A stretch of 64,000 nucleotides of DNA, from NCBI GenBank assembly GCA_030549775.1, contig CM060172.1, positions 55,789,942 to 55,853,941 on the forward strand. The letters are read 5' to 3'. A model generated the notes under the pieces. It did not search any database. It saw only the letters and a program-made list of their open reading frames with translations, and had not been told where the DNA came from. The position numbers were made by a program, and so were the translations under genes. This stretch comes from Tamarix chinensis (taxonomy: Eukaryota; Streptophyta; Magnoliopsida; Caryophyllales; Tamaricaceae). The first letter of the stretch is position 1. Each line of letters starts with the position of its first letter. This document shows positions 24,801 to 32,928 of the stretch, one piece after another.

Positions 24801-27800
24801 CCATCCAGTATTCCATGTCTCTCAATTGAAGGGGGCCATTGGCAGTCTGCCTTCATCACCCCAGCTTCCACCTCAACTCACCCCAAGTTTGACTCTTGAA
24901 GCAGAACCAGAAGAAGTGGTAGGGGTCAGAAATGGGAAGCAGGGAAACGCAAGGGTTGAGGTTTTGATCAAGTGGAAGAATTTACCAGCATTTGAAGCAA
25001 CTTGGGAGGAATTCGAGGCCTTAGATCAACGGTTTCCTTCTTTCCACCTTGAGGACAAGGTGAATCTTTGGGCCGGGGGTAATGTTATGAATCATCCTAA
25101 GCCACCGGTAATATTTACATATAATAGGAGGAAGTCTCGAACAGCTGAGCAGAAAGTCTCGAACAACTGAGCAGAAAAGTCACTAAGGGTAGTAAAGTCT
25201 TTTTATTAAGTCTTCGAAAGTAGCTTTATTATTAGTAAAAGTTTATTTATTAGTTTTTAGTGAAAAATAAGAGATTTAAGGAATGGATATGTCAAATATC
25301 TCTCTAAAAGATATTCAGGAGAGATTTAAGGAGGTGGTTATGGGGAATATCTTCCTTAAAGCTATAGGATAAATAGAGGGGGTGGGGGCTGGAAAGGGGC
25401 ATCGAAAAATCAGAGAAAAGAAATTGGGAGAGCCTTCCTACCTCTCGAAAGTAGGAAAACTTTGTAATTGCTTATTTTCTATTTGATTCAGCTATAATAA
25501 TATTGAAATTAATTCCAGTCCTAGTCGGTTGTGCTAGCTTAATTTCAATTCACAGCACAACTGTTATTTCTCAAATTACTTATCAATAAGAATATGTTAT
25601 TATTTAAATGTGAGATTTGTGTTAGACAAAACATCATAAAACCTCTTACCCTCCTCGACCTTATCAACTAACTACATTTTTCTCCCTCATTCATAGTGAT
25701 GTTTGGGGCCCCTTATTTATCCCCACAGACTTTGGAAAAAATGTTTTGTTAGCTTTATTGATGATCACATGAGATTCAGTTGGGTATTTTTGTTGAAGGA
25801 AAAATCAGAGGTAGGGGGAGTTTTTAAGAACTTTTACTTTATGGTTCAAACACAATTTAATGCCTTCGTCAAAATATTTTGAAGCAATAATGGAGCCGAA
25901 TATGTCATTAACATATTGGGAACCTTCTTCAAGGATTAAGGAATCATTCATCAAGCTCTTTTATAGATATCCCAAAACAAAATAGGATAGTAGAACGTAA
26001 AAATAGATATCTCCTAGAAATTTCATGTGTTCTTAGGTTTACCTACAATGTTCTTAATTATTATTGGAGAGGTTCTATTTTAATGGCTAGTTTCTTAATC
26101 AATAAAATGCCCTCTAAGGTTCTTAAATTCAAGACACCTTTGGTTTCTCTTCACGATTGTTTCCTTATGAATAGAATTGCTTCAAATATGTCCATTCACA
26201 TATTTAGTTGCACCGTCTTTGTTATGAAAAACATAGAAGTAAATTGGAATCTAGGGTACGAAAATGTATCTTCTTAGGCTATTTCCCATCTCAAAAAGGA
26301 TATAAATGTTTTGATGATACCACTTGTAAAATATAATTTTTGAAGATAAACCATTCTTTACACTTCCTCTTCAGGGGAAGACGTCTAAAGAAGATTCGGT
26401 TAAAAGAAATGTGTTACAAAGAGAAATAGATCTGGACAACAATAATTCCCACAATCCAAAACATTCTAAATTTATCAGTCCTATCTTTCTCTAAGGAAAC
26501 CTCTTTGAACATGACTCATCTTTGCCTAAAAATCATGAAGGTTTTGCCAAACCTAATTTCAAGCAAATAGGATACTTAAATAAGGATCTTAGTCGACCCA
26601 TATTATTGCAATATAACTAAGATGCTCAAAGAGTAGAAACAAATAAAACAAAAGGGGAACTGTTTGGATGAGTGTACATGAGGAGTCCATACAAAGAACA
26701 AAGACCTCAACATTCTCTATACAGTCATGAAATAGACCTAAGGGAAGCTCTAGGAAGTCACTATCTACCATCTGGGAATGATGATCCTTTTAATGATTGT
26801 TCCTCTCATTTGAATCTCCTAATTGCTACTCGCCAGGGTGTAAGGACTTGTATTAAACAACCCGTATATCCTTTATCTAAATTTGTTTCCTATGAGAATT
26901 TATCACTCTCATTCTCATGATTTACTAGCCATGTCATTTGTGGAGATTCCTAAGAGTGTGCAGGATGCTTTAAAGATTGCTAAGTGGAAAGAGGTTATTC
27001 TTGAGGAGATAAAGGCTCTTGACAAATACCAGAATTAGGAGGAAGCGAACATACCAAGAAGAAAAGCTCTGGTGGGTTGTAAATGGGTGTTCATAGTGAA
27101 ATAAAGGTTTGATGAAACACTATAAAGATACAAGGCTAGGTTGGTAGCGAAAGGCTTTACACAATAGTATGGTATTGAGTATTTAGAGACATTTGCACTT
27201 TTGGCAAAACTTAACACCGTGCGTGTGTTGTTATCAATTGCTGTGAATTTAGATTGGCCGCTGTATCAACTAGATGTCGAGAATGCTTTCTTAATGGTGA
27301 CTTAAAAGATGAAGTTTATATGACTCTACCTTTGGGATTTGAAGAGAATTTTAGTAGTAAAGCTTGCAGGTTAAAAGAATCTTTGTATGTCTTAAAGCAA
27401 TCACCTTGGTTCGAAAAATTTACAAAATCAGTGTAGGAGCAGGGTTACCAACAATCCCAATCTGATCATACAATGTTTACAAGAAGATCAAAGGAAGGGA
27501 GGATTGTTGTTCTCATTGTATATGTGGATGACGTCATTCTCACAGTTGATGATTTAGCTGAAATGGCGAGGTGGAAAATGGGTTTAGCCAAGGAAATTGA
27601 AATCAAGAACCTAAGAACCTTGAAATATTTCTTGGGCACGTAAGTTGCAAGATCTAAGGAGTTGTTATTATTCAAAGAAAATATGTATCTGATCTACTAA
27701 ATGAAACTGATATGAGCGGTTGCAAGCCATTTGACACACCGTTGGATGCAAATGTGAAACTTGAGAGCTGCTGTAAAGGAACACAGGTAGACATCTCAAG

Positions 27801-30800
27801 GTATCAACAGTTGGTGGAAAAACTTATTTACTTGTCCCACACCATACCTGATATAGCATTTGCTGTCAGTTTGGTAAGTTAGTTTATGCACTTACCAAAG
27901 AAGGAACATCTAGAGGCTGTATACTGTATTTTAAAGTACTTGAATGGTTCACTGGGAAAGGGACTGTTGTTTACCTAAATAGATGTAAGGAGTATTGATG
28001 CCTTTACTGATGCCGATTGGGCTGGATCTATAGATGATAGGAAATCAACTTTAGGATATTGCACCTATGTTTGGGGGAATCTAGTTACATGGAGAAGTAA
28101 GAAACAAGCTGTGGTTGCTAGAAGTAGTGCTGAAGCTGAATTTCGAGCAATGGCAAATGGGATTTGTGAGTTACATTGGTTGAATCGTATAATAAGTGAG
28201 CTACAGGTTCAGGTGTTCCTTCCGATGAAACTCTACTGTGATAACAAGGCTGCAATAAGCATTGTCCATAACACAATACATCATGATTGGATCAAGCATG
28301 TTGAGATTGATAGGCACTTTATCAAGGAGAAGTTAGAGAAAGGCATAATCTGTCTACCTTTTGTTCCAACTTTCCGGCAGACAACAGAAATTCTTACTCA
28401 AACCTGCTCTTGATGTAATGATGTGCAAGTTGGGCATGATTGATATCTATGCTCCAACTTTAGGGAGAGTGTAGGAATACAAGTGATAGCCAAAGATATT
28501 GGCTGGATTCTAGGAGTAATTGTGACTTTAAGTGGTTAGCTGAAGTTTAGGAATGTCTTTATTTATTGACTGGTTGATTTATTCTCTTTAAAATCGGCGG
28601 TAGGTTAATATTAGATCAGTTCCTATTTTATAGCAGAATTGTTAGTCAGTAAATATTATATATATCCCTGTAAACTGCACACTGAAGCAGTTGAATAAAA
28701 AGTACCGAGTTTTCTCCTTTGTTTCTTGCTAAAACCTACAGCCTCGATAACAAACTCTTGCTATGATCAGAGATGAATTGTAAGTGATGGGAATTTTCTA
28801 TTATTTTTGATGAAGATAGTAATACTCCAGGTTATATGAGGACCTGGCACCTTCTACAATTACCCCAATCTCGTCTTCCCTCCCCTCTCACCCCCCTGTT
28901 CACCTATAGACAGCCAATGTCCCCCTAACTGACTCATAACTGACGTACGAAAATAAAAGAAATACAGGAAATTGAGAGAATAAGATATCCCCAATAACCA
29001 ATTCTAACAAACTGAAGGAAATAGAAATAATAACGGAAAATAGGTGACTCAGCATTTTCTTTTACTCAGCTGGTGTACTGCAATATTCCTCCCCATGTGC
29101 TCCCACACGCCTACTTCCTTTAAGCCTTGTTCCTCCTCACATAGGTGTTTTTAATTAGAGGCTTATTAACTCCCTGACACACTAAAACTGAAAGGAATGA
29201 CTCAGCATATATGCATAACAGACTCACATAACCGACTCCCCTTAACGACAACCCTAGATCTTAAATAAAGACAAATAAAATTACTGAAAAGGACACGAAA
29301 TGAGAATGGCACACTGTTACTTATCCAGCTCTGATACTCCCTGCTCAGCTCCTTCACTCTTCTGTCCCTTTCTATCACCTTGCTGCTGCTTTCTGCCTTC
29401 AAAAAGCTGTTTCTGTATTATGTGTTTGTAGTATTTTATTTCTTAACATGCCTTGTCCCCCCCTCCCCCTCTCTTTTCTGGATGCTTGGGTCACATAAAA
29501 ATGATTATGTACAGCTCAACAATTAACTCTTTTTTGTGCCCAATCAGTTTATCAAAAGTTCTCAAAAAGCATTCATAATCAAAAGAGAGAGCTTTTGTAT
29601 CTGACTTAGATCACTGATTTTGACCTTTCAGGTCCAGTCTTTGGCGTCATTTTGCAGCACTTTGCTGGGAACAGCCACTAGAATACCATGTGAGGTGCTA
29701 AAGCAACGGCTGCAGGCAGGATTGTTTGATAATGTTGGGGAAGCGATTACAGGTACATGGAATCAAGATGGGTTGAAGGGTTTCTTTCGGGGGACAGGTG
29801 CAACTCTTTGTCGAGAGGTTCCTTTCTATGTGGCTGGAATGGGTTTATATGCAGAATCCAAAAAGGTATGATTGCCTCATCTGTAACTGTGAGTACTAAA
29901 GTATTATTGCATGTGACATCTCATCTTTGTATTACGACAGTCACATGGAGACACAATATGGGTGGAGGTGGAGGATGAGTCTCTCTCTCTATCTCAAATG
30001 ATCAAATGTCACTCATGCGATGTTTTATTGCTGCTGCCTGTTCTGGACTTGGGTTACTATAAAAAAAAAATCGAAAGTTTCAGAATTTTTGGATGTAGTT
30101 CTTGAATTTTGCTCCTGCAAATTTCCACCATCTGATGTCATATTACCTGTAGGCAATGGCTATGCCTTTCTTTCATTTTTAAGATCAAAGTTTTATTTTC
30201 AACTTCTCATAATATGCCTATGTAAACTTCAGATGAGTAAACTTGAATTTGTGGACACATATGTAACGGCTATATTTTTCCAGTTTTGTGATTTCTTCGA
30301 CATGTTCTGTCCTGCCTCTTGCTTTATGGCTTTTGTGTCTTCATGCCATCCTCATCAAAACTGTGCCTGTACCACACCACTGGTGTCATCACGTGAGTAC
30401 CACGGCCTCTTGCCTGGTGTCATCATCACTAGGAATAGTTTATTCTCAATCAGTCTATTCTCTGGTCCCTGCTATCCTCGCTATTAGAATTTACTTCAAA
30501 GCATAATGCAGTGCACAGCTTCCCTTTGGCCATCTAACTAGAGCTATCATTTTCCATGTGTGAGAAATAGCCTAACGGGCCTGTTTCGACTTGCATCTAT
30601 ATTGATCCGTGTACCACATTACTTCGATTAAGAAGGGTGCAAGGTATTGATGTTAATAGCTGTGTGATCTATTCTTTCCAAGTTGTTCATAGAAAGAGGT
30701 TTCTTCTGCATTCTATTTCTTCCACGGATAATCAACTGACGTGGGGCTGTGTTTGCAATGAGGTTCATGGTCAGGTTGATCATGCCTGAATTTATTCTTT

Positions 30801-31915
30801 GCTCCACATTTTGGGGTGGAATTGGTCTGTTAATGGACCTTGGGTTTCAGGGTCATGCAGTAGAGTGGTGAGTGAAATATATTTCGGGCCAGCTGAGGGA
30901 AGAATTTTAATTATGTTGTTTTGGAATGAAAGTCTTCAGGGTTATGCTATGATTGTGGTGTGCTCACAACTCAGCGAAGGATGAATGGGTTATTGCTGGC
31001 AGCAAATTCCTTGGCGAGAAGTATAGTGTCAATCTCAATTAGGTTCACCCGTGCACCCTCCAGGATTATCTTCAAGCTGTGCGATGAGAGCTGGGAGCTG
31101 TGTTGGGGATTGATCTGACTTCTACCTCACTCAACAAGAAATTAATAAAGAGATAAATATGAAGAAAAAATAGACAACAAACTTGAATGGGGTTCAGTCC
31201 CTCTCTAATCTACATCTACATTAGGAAGACAATCTTGTAGAAAAAATTGAGATTACAATCAAGTAGTGTCTATAATGCTTCGTTGACTGCTTTTTGTTTC
31301 TACGTTGATTAATTCTGCGCACTTGAATTCACAGGCTCTAATCTTATATGTACAAGACACTGGTTCTGTTTATGAGGATTCCTTTTGCATGTTTATGCTT
31401 TGTATTTATGTGGATTCCTTTCTCATGCTTATGCTTTCTATTGACGGGAGTCCTTTCTCATGTTTGTCTGTCTGGTATCTGTTTTATCCTTCCATGCGTG
31501 CTCTGAGCTTGTGACGATTTCCATCAATTTCAACCATTTTATTGTGCTGCCTTCTCCTGCATAGCTTGCTCAACATCTGCTGGGTCGGGAACTTGAGCCA
31601 TGGGAGACAATTTCCGTTGGGGCACTCTCGGGTGGGCTTGCTGCTGTTATAACCACTCCATTTGATGTGTTGAAGACTAGGATGATGACGGCGCCTCATG
31701 GCCGGCCAGTATCAACAACAATGATTGCATTCTCTATCCTGCGCCATGAAGGACCCCTTGGATTGTTTAAGGGAGCATTGCCCCGGTTCTTCTGGATTGC
31801 TCCACTGGGTGCAATGAACTTCGCAGGTTATGAGCTAGCGAAGAAGGCGATGGCTAAAAGTGAGGAGGCAACAGTTAATCAAATTTCACAAAAGAAGTTG
31901 ACAAACTCCACCTGA
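6889..31915 (+). CDS. SAMTL: EF-hand/mitochondrial-carrier protein, SAMTL type (848 aa, 7 coding exons)
   Basis: Coding exons by my model: 6889-8092, 9297-9714, 11327-11471, 11827-11942, 12035-12113, 29632-29865, 31565-31915. Frames join without a stop (2547 nt). The start is the first in-frame ATG, giving [17 protein letters not shown]; the upstream TTG frame is untranslated leader. Residues 1-401 are a long N-terminal extension. An EF-hand loop [12 protein letters not shown] lies at 410-421. Three carrier repeats follow, with signatures HPVDSIKTRVQ (583-593), [11 protein letters not shown] (672-682) and [11 protein letters not shown] (763-773). The protein strongly resembles Arabidopsis At2g35800 as I remember it, a relative of the SAM carriers SAMC1/SAMC2. 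Substrate transport across a chloroplast or mitochondrial membrane and calcium control are inferred from the family. Intron 3 is GC-AG. Intron 5 is 17.5 kb and full of transposons. No exon is damaged. Confidence 0.93.
8093..9296 (+). other. SAMTL intron 1 (1204 bp)
   Basis: The donor is GAAG|GTATGT after 8092 and the acceptor CTCTTGCAG ends at 9296. The intron splits a glycine codon (phase 1) just before the EF-hand domain. Pyrimidine-rich plant intron sequence with no transposon or RNA gene that I recognise. Confidence 0.85.
9715..11326 (+). other. SAMTL intron 2 (1612 bp)
   Basis: The donor is CTCG|GTATGA after 9714 and the acceptor ATGAGTAG ends at 11326. It splits an arginine codon (phase 2) between the EF-hand part and the first carrier repeat. 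A G-rich tract lies near 11075-11120. No recognisable repeat or gene otherwise. Confidence 0.8.
11472..11826 (+). other. SAMTL intron 3, non-canonical GC-AG intron
   Basis: The exon ends ATAAAG and the intron begins GCAAGG. The acceptor TTTGACAG ends at 11826. Only this boundary gives the continuous carrier signature HPVDSIK|TRVQAS in phase 0. The next GT downstream (in CTTTGTATA) would add 10 nt and break the frame. AG|GCAAG is the usual form of GC donors, a minor class known in plants. Confidence 0.85.
12444..13057 (+). pseudogene. Decayed 25S rRNA fragment, part 1
   Basis: This follows plant 25S rRNA collinearly, from the block reading AAGTCGGTAAAATGGATCCG through TTTAATTAAAACAAAGCATT and ACTATCCAGCGAAACCA to TTACTTACTTGATGAGCCGG. 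Many CG positions of functional rRNA appear as TG or CA, and the universally conserved CTCTTAAGGTAGC block is deleted to a remnant (near 12775). It is therefore a non-functional nuclear relic. A hAT-type element interrupts it at 13058. The left edge is where similarity fades, within about 10 bases. Confidence 0.9.
13058..13677. mobile_element. hAT-type non-autonomous element 1 (620 bp) inside the rDNA relic
   Basis: The ends are CATACAATTAAAT and, inverted, CAGGCAATTAAAT. Flanking 8-bp target duplications are ATTATGCC (13050-13057) and ATTGTGCC (13678-13685), 7 of 8 identical. rRNA similarity resumes right after the element, which confirms the boundaries independently. The interior has repeated CGATAAATCG-like motifs and AT-rich sequence, with no transposase frame. 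A second copy lies at 16621-17228. The 8-bp duplication suggests the hAT superfamily. Confidence 0.8.
13678..14518 (+). pseudogene. Decayed 25S rRNA fragment, part 2 (3' end of the gene)
   Basis: This continues part 1 after the hAT insertion. Landmarks are GGACATTGTTAGGTGGGGAG, GTGTCCTAAGATGAGCTCAA, GAACAAAAGGGTAAAAGCTT (sarcin-loop side), GGGTTTAGACCGTCG, and GCAACGGGGTATTGTAAGTG near the 3' end. It stops at about GATTCGTCCCTCC, where functional 25S rRNA also ends. Numerous transitions make it non-functional. Orientation is the same as the host gene. Confidence 0.9.
14519..15199 (+). other. Probable start of an rDNA intergenic spacer
   Basis: This directly follows the 3' end of the 25S relic, so by position it should be former intergenic spacer. 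It contains two short direct repeats ending GACACCAAAGTTATGTGAGA (about 14950-15000). Plant spacers are species-specific, so the identity rests on position only. There is no credible gene. Confidence 0.45.
15200..16115 (+). repeat. About 22 degenerate 41-bp tandem repeats, probably rDNA spacer subrepeats
   Basis: The unit is about 41 bases with core GCACCTTGGGCATTTGGAGC and a common variant GTCCCTTGGCCACTCGGAG. Successive units start near 15208, 15249, 15290, 15332 and 15375, and continue to about 16075. Copies are clearly diverged from each other. Lying right downstream of a 25S 3' end, in the order 25S-spacer, they are best read as spacer subrepeats. A satellite unrelated to rDNA is the alternative. 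Confidence 0.75.
16263..16276 (+). promoter_or_regulatory. Possible relic Pol I promoter/start site
   Basis: CTCTATAGGGGGGAGG here resembles the plant rRNA transcription start consensus (TATA-R-TA-N-GGGGG type). It sits about 150 bases after the spacer repeats, where the promoter would be expected. A weaker TCTATAGGGTGGGTGG follows at about 16284. The rDNA relic would then include promoter and some external transcribed spacer up to 16620. This is a short motif and could be chance. Confidence 0.3.
16621..17228. mobile_element. hAT-type non-autonomous element 2 (608 bp)
   Basis: Second copy of the element at 13058-13677 in the same orientation and over its whole length, with the same ends (CATACAATTAAAT ... 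ATTTAATTGCCTG). Flanking 8-mers are CTCTATGT (16613-16620) and CTCTAGAT (17229-17236), 6 of 8 identical. There is no transposase frame. Confidence 0.75.
17229..18147 (-). mobile_element. Ty3/gypsy fragment: gag start, primer site and LTR piece
   Basis: On the minus strand TTTGGTATCACAGCC (about 17866 down to 17852) resembles a primer-binding site for initiator tRNA-Met. It is followed by a short frame starting [10 protein letters not shown] and later by a gag-like stretch ([16 protein letters not shown], about 17290-17225) in another frame. The part above 17870 resembles an LTR and shares its far end with sequence near 29165-29230. The frames are broken by stops and shifts. The right end is cut by the copia element at 18148. 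The family is only loosely supported. Confidence 0.5.
18148..18401 (+). repeat. Copia 5' LTR
   Basis: Direct repeat of 28470-28740, with clearly more divergence than the gypsy LTR pair inside, so the copia is the older insertion. Ends AAAACCTACA, then primer-binding site. Confidence 0.8.
18440..19934 (+). pseudogene. Copia gag and protease remnant
   Basis: The conceptual protein reads SLNGKNYLV near the start, then a retroviral zinc knuckle [20 protein letters not shown] (CX2CX4HX4C, about 19170-19230), then the protease site [10 protein letters not shown] (about 19493-19522). Several stops and frameshifts interrupt it. It is cut off by the chromovirus insertion. Confidence 0.8.
19940..20413 (+). 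repeat. Chromovirus 5' LTR
   Basis: Starts TGTTATGAATC and ends TTCACAGCA (474 bp), nearly identical to the 3' LTR. A TATA-like GATAAATAGAGG lies at about 20225-20236 and could drive transcription. Confidence 0.95.
20419..20430 (+). other. Chromovirus primer-binding site
   Basis: TGGTATCAGAGC a few bases after the 5' LTR is the standard complement of the 3' end of plant initiator tRNA-Met. Confidence 0.9.
20476..25170 (+). CDS. Chromovirus gag-pol polyprotein (1564 aa)
   Basis: Single open frame. Gag capsid region about residues 130-300. Zinc knuckle [14 protein letters not shown] at 350-363. Protease active site IDPGATHNF with D436. Reverse transcriptase with [12 protein letters not shown] and catalytic FFDD (D780, D781). 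RNase H with ETDASGFG near 925 and HTDQQSL. Integrase with an HHCC zinc region (about 1110-1155) and catalytic D1184, D1244, E1280 (exact D-35-E spacing). C-terminal chromodomain ([20 protein letters not shown], about 1495-1515) marks a chromovirus; the exact clade is not resolved. The last 28 residues are read from the 3' LTR. The protease has DPG where DSG or DTG is usual. Start is the first ATG after the primer site, in a good context (ACCATGG). Confidence 0.95.
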   Translation: MAPNQNQRIEQLEQELESLRVSISEQVMTAMNGAARELQQTLAVQIATSLEKATARLGEDLNTLASKVEGRISSTKENQEMMITQIRDEVRDTLSTLKTTDHTLGNSSYVGASAEGRGREETAGGWAGGGNQWRCKKLDLPLFSGTNPDGWILRAERYFDFYRLGEEEKLEAAVIALEGDALLWYQYEHKRRPLRRWEEMRMMILRQFRSTSTGTLNEQWVDHQQVGSVADYRRKFIELMAPLDRVPEEIAKGQFINGLKGEVRAEVRLLGPTTLDQAMDLAMKVDEKIKAGSTHKKGSGYGLIAGKVSHITPTNFHLSPQGKAVNPTNPYPVRRLSEKELQQKREQGLCFRCDEKWSINHRCRRKELSVLLTQDDEAIWQTEEGLDFSVPGEIEETDSDLVQTEVSLNSVMGITSPKTMKLIGKVQGKEVVVMIDPGATHNFISSKVVEKFGIPVNRTQAFGVSLGTGKAVEGEGVCRGVALELQDVNIIEDFLPLPLGNSDLILGIQWLEKLGTMTANWKTQTLKFQVGGKAITLRGDPALGRTKVSLKAMIRILRKEGQGYLVEFNQMCGNKDLDNAEEIIEDVPTFLQHTLQQYQSVFQMPCGLPPPRGHEHAIVLKEGTNPVSVRPYRYPQTQKDEIEKLISDMLKAGIIQVSTSPFSSPVLLVKKKDGSWRFCVDYRALNKVTVPDKYPIPVIDELLDELYGATVFSKLDLKSGYHQIRVKELDVPKTAFRTHEGHYEFLVMPFGLTNAPATFQALMNTVFRPYLRKFVLVFFDDILVYSRDQEQHVHHLATVLETLSRHQLYANRKKCEFGKAQVAYLGHIISKSGVAVDQEKIQAMVNWPIPRTLKELRGFLGLTGYYRKFIAGYATIAAPLTDQLKKDSYGWSSEATRAFEALKRAMTAAPILAMPNFELPFTVETDASGFGVGAVLLQSGHPIAFFSKILGPRARAKSIYEKELMAIVLAVQRWRHYLLGRKFFIHTDQQSLRFLMQQREIGSEYQKWVSKLLGYEFDIIYKPGASNKVADALSREFAGKVECGTLVSSGGVQWRDLQAQIQQDPFIQHIKAELVAGNVVPKGYTLEHDVLRYKGRLVIPSCSTLVKSLLHEYHDTPVGGHSGDLKTYQRLASEWYWPGMRKTVTKYVQSCAVCQQQKSSSLSPAGLLQPLPVPNRIWEDISMDFIEGLPKSQGLDTILVVVDRLSKYAHFVGLKHPFSAQTIAGLFTREIVRLHGYPNTIVSDRDKVFMSIFWKELFRLQQAALHRSTAYHPQSDGQTEVVNKGLETYLRCFINGQPKTWAKWLPWAEFWYNTTIHSATGCSPFKAIYGRDPPQLVRYERGSTTVQSLEDQLIERDAILDDLKAQLIRAQQKMKVQEDAHRREVTFQVGDWVYLKLQPYRQQTLARRPFDKLAPRYYGPFKVIQKIGTVAYKLELPTTARIHPVFHVSQLKGAIGSLPSSPQLPPQLTPSLTLEAEPEEVVGVRNGKQGNARVEVLIKWKNLPAFEATWEEFEALDQRFPSFHLEDKVNLWAGGNVMNHPKPPVIFTYNRRKSRTAEQKVSNN
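25083..25557 (+). repeat. Chromovirus 3' LTR
   Basis: 475 bp, preceded by a purine-rich GGGCCGGGGGTAA that may serve as polypurine tract. The polyprotein stop codon (25168-25170) lies inside it. Confidence 0.95.
25563..26580 (+). pseudogene. Copia integrase remnant (right of the chromovirus)
   Basis: The conceptual protein contains a [12 protein letters not shown] zinc-finger tail, [16 protein letters not shown] (integrase core start), [20 protein letters not shown] and SNNGAEYV. The copia reading resumes directly after the CAACT target duplication. Multiple stops. Confidence 0.8.
26640..28430 (+). pseudogene. Copia reverse transcriptase and RNase H remnant
   Basis: Readable pieces are [17 protein letters not shown] (linker before RT), [41 protein letters not shown] (the YVDD active site, about 27518-27546), then [19 protein letters not shown] and [15 protein letters not shown] of RNase H (to about 28410). 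Frameshifts and stops separate the pieces. The longest intact part is 28111-28413. Confidence 0.85.
28470..28740 (+). repeat. Copia 3' LTR
   Basis: Begins TGTAGGAATACAAG after the purine tract TTTAGGGAGAG and ends AAAACCTACA. Matches 18148-18401 with many differences. Confidence 0.8.
28741..29440 (-). mobile_element. Gypsy-like LTR fragment, minus strand
   Basis: On the minus strand an LTR-like segment ends CCATCACTTACA at about 28779. It is followed by ATTCATCTCTGATCATAG, a degraded form of the tRNA-Met primer site. Part of it (29165-29230) matches 18080-18147 left of the copia, so both flanks of the copia derive from related gypsy elements. Another TATCAGAGC lies near 29325. Too decayed to assign. 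Confidence 0.4.
29866..31564 (+). other. SAMTL intron 6 (1699 bp)
   Basis: The donor is AAAAAG|GTATGA after 29865 and the acceptor CTCCTGCATAG ends at 31564, phase 0, between carrier repeats 2 and 3. No transposon or RNA gene recognised. Confidence 0.85.
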
Positions 31916-32928
31916 GGCGAGATCACGAACTTTCCTTTTTCTTTTTGGTGAACTGATTTTACATAAAGAGTATTGGTACCTTGGGATTCTTGTTTTTGTA
32001 TTGGTAGCATTTGAATGCTGCTTGCTGGAAGATTTTGGCACCGTTTTTCCGAATGTAGCAGCAGCTATGCATATATTTTGAAAATTTCTTTTCAAATGTT
32101 ATGTTTCCGAATTGTAAATTGTCATAGATGGGTTTTGATAGTAACATTTTTCAGGTTTTTATCCAGTCTGGATATATGAATCCTTGTACATCTGCCTGGT
32201 GAAAGGAAAATCCTCGTTTTTAGAGGCATCATTTTGCGTCTCCAATTGTATTGCCTGTACACATCTTTTCTTCTCTCAGGTACTGCTATTTAGGACAAAC
32301 GGAAATACTTGACTGATCATATATCTTAGTATTTTTTTTCCCCGTCAATATTTTCTTTTCTCGTATCTGGTCAACTGCTTCGATCATTTTAAGATTCTGT
32401 ATGTATGAGCGGCGTGTACTCATGCAAAGACGCATGTAATTTGATTTTCCATCTATAACCATGCAACTGAATCAGGGCTGCTAGTGACTGGAGTATTAGT
32501 TTCACAAAGGAAAGGAAAGGGGAAAAAAATCATCCTGCCAAGGTTGGCTTGTACTCAATAGTACTTTGGAAGACGTGCCGTACAAGGACATAGGTTTTCA
32601 TCAAGTACACAGATAACTTTGCCTTGGCTATCATCGGCTGGCTTTGCCATTTTACATCTTATGTGCTTGGAGGCCCTGTGTCTTGGAACTCCAGATTATG
32701 CCAAAGTATAAAAGGGAAAAAATCAAAATAAATAAATGATGAAAGTTAGATTACCGAAAATTAATGGATAAGTTTGATACAAGAATCACAGGCCCCTAAT
32801 TATTTTCTTAGAAAAGTTGTTCTCCTTGATGTGATGACTAAAATAGAGCAAGCCGTTTTGGTTTTTTGGTTCTGCAGGTTCCCTTATACTATGTATATAA
32901 AGTATAAACCCCCTTCAAGTATGCCGCA
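31916..32928. other. Convergent intergenic region between SAMTL and the LBD gene
   Basis: Both genes end toward this 1-kb region, so it holds the two 3' UTRs. No canonical poly(A) signal could be assigned with confidence; AATAAATAAATG lies at about 32728. No other feature seen. Confidence 0.6.

Larger units (their letters stand above)
19940..25557 (+). mobile_element. Intact, young Ty3/gypsy chromovirus (5618 bp)
   Basis: LTRs at 19940-20413 and 25083-25557 differ, by my reading, at one substitution (C/A in the AGCTTTC/ATTATT region) and one G insertion. The 5-bp target duplication CAACT lies at 19935-19939 and 25558-25562. The primer site TGGTATCAGAGC (about 20419-20430) pairs with initiator tRNA-Met. 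One uninterrupted polyprotein frame spans gag to chromodomain. All parts for autonomous movement appear present. It is inserted in the sense direction of both the copia and the host gene. Confidence 0.95.
18148..28740 (+). mobile_element. Decayed Ty1/copia element carrying a nested chromovirus
   Basis: The 5' LTR is 18148-18401 and the 3' LTR about 28470-28740, both ending AAAACCTACA. A primer site TGGTATCCGAGC directly follows the 5' LTR and a purine tract TTTAGGGAGAG precedes the 3' LTR. Order of remnants is gag, CCHC knuckle, protease, [gypsy insertion], integrase, reverse transcriptase, RNase H, as in Ty1/copia. All frames carry stops and shifts. The first bases of the 5' LTR differ from the 3' LTR (which begins TGTAGGAATAC) and no target duplication is seen, so the left end is probably damaged. 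Without the insertion it is about 5 kb. Confidence 0.85.
12114..29631 (+). other. SAMTL intron 5, 17.5-kb giant intron with nested insertions
   Basis: The donor is TTCAG|GTAAAA after 12113 and the acceptor GACCTTTCAG ends at 29631, both phase 0. Exons on either side encode adjoining parts of the carrier domain ([12 protein letters not shown]). In order it contains: unique sequence to about 12443; 25S rDNA relic and spacer repeats (12444 to about 16620) broken by a hAT element; a second hAT element; minus-strand gypsy pieces; a copia element (18148-28740) with a chromovirus inside; a further gypsy LTR; and unique sequence near the acceptor. Confidence 0.85.
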
